Shown piece after piece: positions 34,876 to 39,171 of a DNA stretch of 39,171 nucleotides. Position 1 is the stretch's first letter. Each line of letters starts with the position of its first letter. Source of the DNA: Sulfuricurvum sp. (lineage in GTDB: Bacteria; Campylobacterota; Campylobacteria; Campylobacterales; Sulfurimonadaceae); contig NZ_JAHFAQ010000005.1 of assembly GCF_023250475.1 (NCBI RefSeq), forward strand, positions 1-39,171, in the 5' to 3' direction. The position numbers were made by a program, and so were the translations under genes. A model generated the notes under the pieces. The model was given only the letters and a program-made list of their open reading frames with translations, made no database searches and was not told where the DNA came from.

Positions 34876-35223
34876 CTAGTTCCCTGGCAACAGCTTGGGG
34901 ACTAAAAATCGAGAGAGAAAAATTCCGATAACGACCCCTGTCCCATCCGCCGCAATATCCAAGAGCGAAAAATAACGACCCGGAATAAAGTATTGGACGA
35001 TTTCGATCTGAAAAGCGATAAAGCTCATGGCCGCTACTTTTGTAAAGGTTGAGAAAGATGTATGAGCCAATGCTAACAAAACGTATAACACGAAAAAAGC
35101 GATGAAATGGTTTTGTTTGTCCCAAAAGCTTTCAATGATCTCAATATGCTGCGGCGTGAGCGCCAGATATTCGACTGTGAGTAAATTGAGGTAAAAGAGA
35201 ATTTGATAATGGGTTGTTTTCAT
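34876..35223 (-). CDS. VanZ-like membrane protein
   Basis: A 115-residue protein with about four membrane segments and the VanZ-like core DKQNHFIAFFVLYVLLA plus EIVQYFIPGRYFSLLDIAADGTGVVIG. The function of this family outside teicoplanin resistance is unclear. A TACAAT box is 7 nt before the ATG, and no Shine-Dalgarno is seen. Its end is 8 nt from convergent feoB. Confidence 0.85.
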   Translation of the reverse strand: MKTTHYQILFYLNLLTVEYLALTPQHIEIIESFWDKQNHFIAFFVLYVLLALAHTSFSTFTKVAAMSFIAFQIEIVQYFIPGRYFSLLDIAADGTGVVIGIFLSRFLVPKLLPGN

Positions 35224-35230
35224 AATGAGT

Positions 35231-35236
35231 ATTGTA
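35231..35236 (-). promoter_or_regulatory. -10 box for the VanZ-like gene, 7 nt before the start codon
   Basis: TACAAT, then ACTCATT, then ATG on the minus strand. The predicted transcription start coincides with the start codon. Confidence 0.5.
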
Positions 35237-35268
35237 CTGCATTAGGAAACTATTAACCCACCCTGCGT

Positions 35269-35274
35269 TACAAT
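35269..35274 (+). promoter_or_regulatory. -10 box for the response regulator, 6 nt before the start codon
   Basis: TACAAT, then ATCTTC, then ATG. No purine-rich ribosome site precedes the ATG. The same arrangement occurs on the other strand for the VanZ-like gene 45 bp away. Confidence 0.55.
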
Positions 35275-35280
35275 ATCTTC

Positions 35281-35943
35281 ATGAGTAAAATATTAATGAT
35301 AGAAGACGATCTTGAGCTTGCCGAGATCCTGACCGAATTTTTAGAGCAGTTTGATTTTCAAGTGACGACGGAAGATGATCCGTTTAAAGCCCTGAGCATT
35401 CTCAAGCTTGAGCAGTTTGATGCGGTTATCTTGGATTTGACGTTGCCGGGGATGGACGGACTGGAAGTATGCGAATCGATCCGCGCCCGCCAAAACATCC
35501 CGATTATTATCTCTTCGGCACGTTCGGATGTGACCGACAAGATCAATGCTCTCGAACTCGGAGCGGATGATTATCTTCCTAAACCGTATGACCCACGAGA
35601 ACTGGTTTCTCGTATCCATTCGGTACTGCGCCGATACGATGCGGTCTCGGTTGCCGCTTCCGAAAGTGCGTGTGATTTCAAACTTAACGAATCAGCGATG
35701 CAGATCAGTTATAAAAATCGTCCCTTAGACCTTACCAATGCAGAATACGGTATTTTGGCACATATGATCAAAAAACAGGGGATGGTTGTGTCTCGAGAGG
35801 ACTTGATTCATAATGTTTCGGCGATCAATGAGGACTCTTCGAACAAAAGTATCGATGTAATGATGGGGCGTATCCGCAATAAACTCGGAGACAAAGCGTT
35901 GATCGAATCGATCCGCGGTATCGGGTACAAACTCCTCAAATAA
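35281..35943 (+). CDS. OmpR-family response regulator
   Basis: A 220-residue two-component transcription factor. The receiver has the acidic pocket E8-D9-D10, phospho-acceptor D52 in VILDLTLPGMDG, and the lysine in LPKPYDPREL. The winged-helix DNA-binding domain spans ~130-220 and ends SIRGIGYKLLK. It overlaps the kinase gene by 1 nt. Sequence style resembles Helicobacter ArsR and Campylobacter relatives, but the signal cannot be deduced. Confidence 0.94.
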   Translation: MSKILMIEDDLELAEILTEFLEQFDFQVTTEDDPFKALSILKLEQFDAVILDLTLPGMDGLEVCESIRARQNIPIIISSARSDVTDKINALELGADDYLPKPYDPRELVSRIHSVLRRYDAVSVAASESACDFKLNESAMQISYKNRPLDLTNAEYGILAHMIKKQGMVVSREDLIHNVSAINEDSSNKSIDVMMGRIRNKLGDKALIESIRGIGYKLLK

Positions 35944-37241
35944 TGATTAAAAACAATGCCGTTTTAGCCACCGTCGTCTTTGCCATGGCGGTGACCGTTT
36001 CGAGTGTCAGTTATACTTTTTATCAGCTTTACGAAACCAATCGTGCGAAACACATTGATAATATCTTTACCAAGCACTCTCTCATCAGTCAGATTTATCA
36101 CACCTATCTGATTAAACAGATTTCCCAGCCGATTTTTGAAGCCAATCTCGCCCTTTACAATTTGGATGAGATTTTAGACCATCGTGAATACGAAGCCATT
36201 GTACGCCATGGAAAAATATTGAAAAGTGACGGCAATACGGATAATCTGATAGGAGAATACGCACTCTCCTCCTCCCCATACGATATGCATGTGTCTCAAC
36301 AGGTTATTACCTCCATGATCGAGTACAAGGACAATATCTATTTTTGGGTCGAATCTTCACGCCACAGTGTGCTGCTGGAAGATCGGAGTATCGAACCTTA
36401 TCGGCCGGTCAATCTCTATTCAGCCTATGGAACGCTGATGACGATTCTATTGGTTTCATTTGCCCTAATCATTTACCGGTTGCGTCCTTTACGCCGTTTA
36501 CGTAAACAAATTGCCCGTTTCGGGGAAGGGGATATGGGGGTAAGGTTTCGTATCGAAGGCTCAGATGAGATAGCGCTGATCGCCAATGAGCTTGATTCGA
36601 CACAAAATAAAATCCGATCCCTTATCGAAGCGCGTACCCTCTTTTTGCGTAATATTATGCACGAGCTCAAAACCCCGATCGCCAAAGGGAGGATTGTCGC
36701 CACAATGCTGAGCGACGAGAAACAGCGCGGGCGGTTTGAGGGGATATTTGAACGGCTGGAATCGCTCATCGGCGAGTTTGCCCTTATTGAAGAGATTGCT
36801 TCGGGAAATCAGCATCATGATAAAAAAGAGTATCGGCTAGTCGATATTATGGACGGCGCGATCGATCTGGCTATGGTAGAGTACGATGCGGTTGATTGCA
36901 ATATTGATGCATCGATAAAAGTAGAAGTGGACTATCGCCTGTTTGTTACGGCTATAAAAAACCTGATTGATAATGCCATAAAATACTCTTCTGAGAAAAA
37001 GATGGAGATATGGACTCACGATGGAGAGATCGTTTTTGCCAATGAAGGCGAACCGCTCAAAAATCCGCTTAGCTATTACATCGAGCCTTTCACCAAAGAA
37101 CGGCCGACAAAAGACAGTTTCGGTTTGGGACTCTACATCGTCGATGCGATTTTAAAAGAGCATGATTATGTATTGGCGTATGAACGGCGGGAAAATCGCA
37201 ACTGTTTTATTTGCGTCCCCGTAAGAACAAAAAGGAGATAA
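35943..37241 (+). CDS. Sensor histidine kinase
   Basis: A 432-residue membrane kinase. Segments ~9-28 and ~157-177 enclose a ~125-residue periplasmic sensor. A HAMP linker (~180-230) leads to the H-box IMHELKTPIAKGR with phospho-acceptor H240. The ATPase has NLIDNAIKYSS (N-box) and FGLGLYIVDAIL (G2-box); the G1 box is poorly conserved (IVFANEGEP). This matches the ArsS-type kinases of Campylobacterota. The partner is the upstream regulator. Confidence 0.93.
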   Translation: MIKNNAVLATVVFAMAVTVSSVSYTFYQLYETNRAKHIDNIFTKHSLISQIYHTYLIKQISQPIFEANLALYNLDEILDHREYEAIVRHGKILKSDGNTDNLIGEYALSSSPYDMHVSQQVITSMIEYKDNIYFWVESSRHSVLLEDRSIEPYRPVNLYSAYGTLMTILLVSFALIIYRLRPLRRLRKQIARFGEGDMGVRFRIEGSDEIALIANELDSTQNKIRSLIEARTLFLRNIMHELKTPIAKGRIVATMLSDEKQRGRFEGIFERLESLIGEFALIEEIASGNQHHDKKEYRLVDIMDGAIDLAMVEYDAVDCNIDASIKVEVDYRLFVTAIKNLIDNAIKYSSEKKMEIWTHDGEIVFANEGEPLKNPLSYYIEPFTKERPTKDSFGLGLYIVDAILKEHDYVLAYERRENRNCFICVPVRTKRR

Positions 37242-38009
37242 ATGAAAAAAATTTTGATTACTAACGATGACGGATACGAATCAGCCGGGCTGTTAGCCCT
37301 TATCGAGGCATTAGACGGGTTGGGGCAGATCACCGTTGTCGCACCTTCTACCGAAAAATCGGCGTGCGGCCATTCATTGACCCTGACCCGCCCTTTGAGT
37401 TTTATCAGTGTCGGAGATGATTTTTACAAACTCGATGACGGAACGCCGAGCGATTGTGTTTATCTTGCCCTTCATTCCCTTTTTGAAGAGTCAAAACCCG
37501 ATCTGTTGATCAGCGGCATCAACAAAGGCTCCAATATGGGTGAAGACATTACCTATTCGGGGACAGCGGCGGCGGCCATGGAGGCGGTTCTTCACAGCGT
37601 TCCGGCGATTGCTATTTCTCAGGTGATGGATTTTACACAGCCGTTTGGCGATTTCACTTTGGCCAAAAAAGCGATCCGTCACCTTGCCGAAAAGATTTTG
37701 AGCGGAGATTTTCCGCTGAATGAGCGGGAATTTCTGAATGTCAATATCCCTCATGATGTCGAGGAGTTGGAGTTTGCCGTCACCTATGCGGGATATCGCT
37801 ATTACGCGAACGACGCCCATCTGCATCGTAACCCAAGAGGGATGGAATATTACTGGCTCGGACTTCATCCGCTGGAATATAAGCCCCGAGAAAAACGGAG
37901 CTCGCTGTGTGATTTCGAAGCGATTGAGGCGGGGAAAGTTTCCCTTACCCCCATCAAACTCGATATGAGTGCGTATAAATCGATGCAGCAATTGAGAGAG
38001 TGGCTGTGA
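37242..38009 (+). CDS. surE: 5'/3'-nucleotidase SurE
   Basis: A 255-residue metal-dependent survival protein that dephosphorylates nucleoside monophosphates. The metal site is ITNDDGYES (N8, D9, D10), with the later conserved DGTPSDCVYLAL and SGINKGSNMGEDITYSGTAAAAMEA. AAAAGGAGAT precedes the ATG, which abuts the kinase stop. It overlaps the next gene by GTGA. Confidence 0.96.
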   Translation: MKKILITNDDGYESAGLLALIEALDGLGQITVVAPSTEKSACGHSLTLTRPLSFISVGDDFYKLDDGTPSDCVYLALHSLFEESKPDLLISGINKGSNMGEDITYSGTAAAAMEAVLHSVPAIAISQVMDFTQPFGDFTLAKKAIRHLAEKILSGDFPLNEREFLNVNIPHDVEELEFAVTYAGYRYYANDAHLHRNPRGMEYYWLGLHPLEYKPREKRSSLCDFEAIEAGKVSLTPIKLDMSAYKSMQQLREWL

Positions 38010-38644
38010 GACATACCCGAACCCGTCTGGTATTCGGCGAAGAGAACTTCGACAAATTCCGCAATGCCAAAATTTTACTCCTTGGTGTCGGCGGTGTCGG
38101 CAGTTTTTGTCTCGACTGCCTTTACCGTTCAGGTGTTCGTGATATTACCATCATCGATTTTGACCGCTATGACGTAACAAATCAAAATCGGCAGATGCAC
38201 TCGGAATCTCACGAGGGGGAACTGAAAGTCGAAGCGCTTAAAACCCACTATCCCGAAGTGATCGCGATGGCGGAGAAAATAACCCCCGAATGGGTCGAAG
38301 CATTCGATTTTGAACCGTATGATCTCATCCTCGATGCGATTGATGACATGCGTGCCAAACTTGCCCTCATCCAAAAATGCTATCCCAAGCTCATCTCTTC
38401 CGTCGGTTCCGCCAAGCGGCTTGATCCGACGAAGATCGAAATACGTTCCATCTGGAAAACGGAGGGAGATCCCTTTGCCTCCAAAATCCGCAACGAACTG
38501 AGAAAACGGAAATTCAAAGGGGATTTTAGCTGTATCTGCTCAACGGAACTTCCCCGTATTAAAGAAAAAGGGAGTTTTGTCGCTGTGACGGGAGGATTTG
38601 GGCTGGCAATGTGCTCGCTGGCATTACGGCGAATCACCTTATAG
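38006..38644 (+). CDS. tcdA: tRNA threonylcarbamoyladenosine dehydratase-like (TcdA/CsdL), E1-like fold
   Basis: A 212-residue ThiF/E1-superfamily protein that in E. coli cyclises t6A37 in tRNA with ATP. The nucleotide-binding motif is GVGGVGS (27-33), followed by the conserved DFDRYDVTNQNRQ and later ILDAIDD. It is shorter than E. coli TcdA (268), mainly at the C-terminus, as is typical in this phylum. GTG at 38006 is chosen for the GTGA overlap and the GAGAGAG five bases upstream; a GTG at 38000 is the alternative. Confidence 0.88.
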   Translation: MRHTRTRLVFGEENFDKFRNAKILLLGVGGVGSFCLDCLYRSGVRDITIIDFDRYDVTNQNRQMHSESHEGELKVEALKTHYPEVIAMAEKITPEWVEAFDFEPYDLILDAIDDMRAKLALIQKCYPKLISSVGSAKRLDPTKIEIRSIWKTEGDPFASKIRNELRKRKFKGDFSCICSTELPRIKEKGSFVAVTGGFGLAMCSLALRRITL

Positions 38645-38723
38645 CCAGAAATCCGGTAAAGTATAAATAGACAATAAACTTATAATTAATATAATTTTAT
38701 TGGATGATTTATTTTATCTACGG

Positions 38724-38729
38724 TACAAT
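38724..38729 (+). promoter_or_regulatory. -10 box for the 38757 gene
   Basis: TACAAT with a TTGGAT at 38700-38705, 18 bp upstream, as a possible -35 element. The leader holds AAGGGAA before the ATG. Confidence 0.5.
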
Positions 38730-38756
38730 TCCCGAAATTTTTCAAGGGAACTTTGT

Positions 38757-39113
38757 ATGATCTTTTACAGTGCACTTTTTTTAGCTTTTTTGTATTTCAA
38801 AATTGCCCGTGTTCACAAAAAAGAGGAACGAGTTTCCTCTTCCGATTTTATTCAGAACCTTTTTGTCGGTGCAGCCATTGTAAGTTTGTTGGTATATGGT
38901 TTTATGTATAAAAATCTTTATCAACTCATACCGACTTTTTTTCTATTTTCTACGATTGTATCACTGATGGTTACGGCTGTACAGGTAGGTATCTTTGTGG
39001 ATGGAAAACCTCTTTTAGGGCTGAAACAAATCTACCGAAGTCTTCCTCTTTTAAGAGTTTTCATTGTGTTGCTTATAGCTGTTCTTTGGAGTATGCACGC
39101 TCAAAATATTTAG
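38757..39113 (+). CDS. Small membrane protein, function unknown
   Basis: A 118-residue protein with about four hydrophobic segments (~1-15, ~35-50, ~55-78, ~97-113) and a basic loop (RVHKKEERVSSSDF). No family is recognised. An in-frame extension begins at 38700, but it would include the -10 box, and the ATG at 38757 has GGGAA seven bases ahead. Base composition is more AT-rich than the surrounding genes. The last 58 bases of the window hold no supported gene. Confidence 0.7.
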   Translation: MIFYSALFLAFLYFKIARVHKKEERVSSSDFIQNLFVGAAIVSLLVYGFMYKNLYQLIPTFFLFSTIVSLMVTAVQVGIFVDGKPLLGLKQIYRSLPLLRVFIVLLIAVLWSMHAQNI

Positions 39114-39171
39114 CCATTTTTTGCTTGGATTTTGATATTTTTCTTTTATAGATCAAATCAGAGATATTTTA

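Noticed and set aside
39114-39171. Possible end of a minus-strand gene entering from the right
   Set aside because: All three minus frames meet stops within the last 60 bases, and no convincing C-terminus can be recognised in so short a stretch.
1-39171. CRISPR arrays, tRNA or rRNA genes, insertion sequences, attachment sites
   Set aside because: No spaced direct repeats, cloverleaf-like segments, transposase reading frames or flanking inverted repeats were seen on either strand by reading alone.

Overview
The window reads as a compact chromosomal segment from a member of the Campylobacterota (Epsilonproteobacteria), most like Sulfuricurvum or Sulfurimonas. The reasons are protein character and gene order (lnt / yajC-secD-secF-leuS-lptE ... 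folC-mfd; rho-murI-dnaX), a MagIII-type glycosylase, an OprD-like porin next to feoAB, TANAAT-type -10 boxes mostly without a -35, and very short intergenic gaps. The genus is inferred from memory of these families, not from a search. No rRNA, tRNA, CRISPR array, insertion sequence or prophage was seen, and no stretch over 300 bases lacks a gene.

Layout. 1-868 (-): the N-terminal part of lnt, running off the left edge. 938-3742 (+): yajC-secD-secF, the Sec accessory complex. 3842-13664 (+): a tightly packed run of leuS, lptE, a GGDEF diguanylate cyclase, folC, mfd and rlmC, with overlaps or gaps of a few bases. 13670-14173 (-): a YgjP-like metallopeptidase, divergent from 14218-16259 (+), which holds an unknown membrane protein with a CxxC...CPxxH signature, a YmdB-like phosphodiesterase and a MagIII-like DNA glycosylase. 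16256-17091 (-): a HAD phosphatase and YwbE. 17176-17307 (+): an entericidin-like lipoprotein. 17309-18581 (-): a 61-residue unknown protein, a methyltransferase and a cupin gene broken by a 4-nt tandem duplication. 18678-22936 (-): a cold-shock protein, and the rho-murI-dnaX operon.

23148-27369 (+): two methyl-accepting chemotaxis proteins flanking a SUMF1-fold protein. 27359-27769 (-): a YchJ-like SEC-C protein. 27904-30630 (+): NfeD, an SPFH protein and RmuC. 30625-31173 (-): phosphatidylserine synthase. 31325-34867 (+): an outer-membrane porin, feoA and feoB behind a near-consensus Fur box, which looks like an iron-starvation operon joining outer and inner membrane steps. 34876-35223 (-): a VanZ-like membrane protein. 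35281-38644 (+): an OmpR-type two-component pair, surE and a TcdA-like dehydratase. 38757-39113 (+): a small unknown membrane protein.

The most notable signals outside plain gene content are: (i) several genes whose ATG lies only 6-7 nt after a TANAAT box with no Shine-Dalgarno, implying leaderless mRNAs; (ii) a two-copy repeat with a conserved flank and loop but a compensatorily changed stem; (iii) the exact CATT duplication that splits the cupin gene; (iv) the Fur-controlled porin-feoAB operon; and (v) the MCP-SUMF1-MCP cassette.
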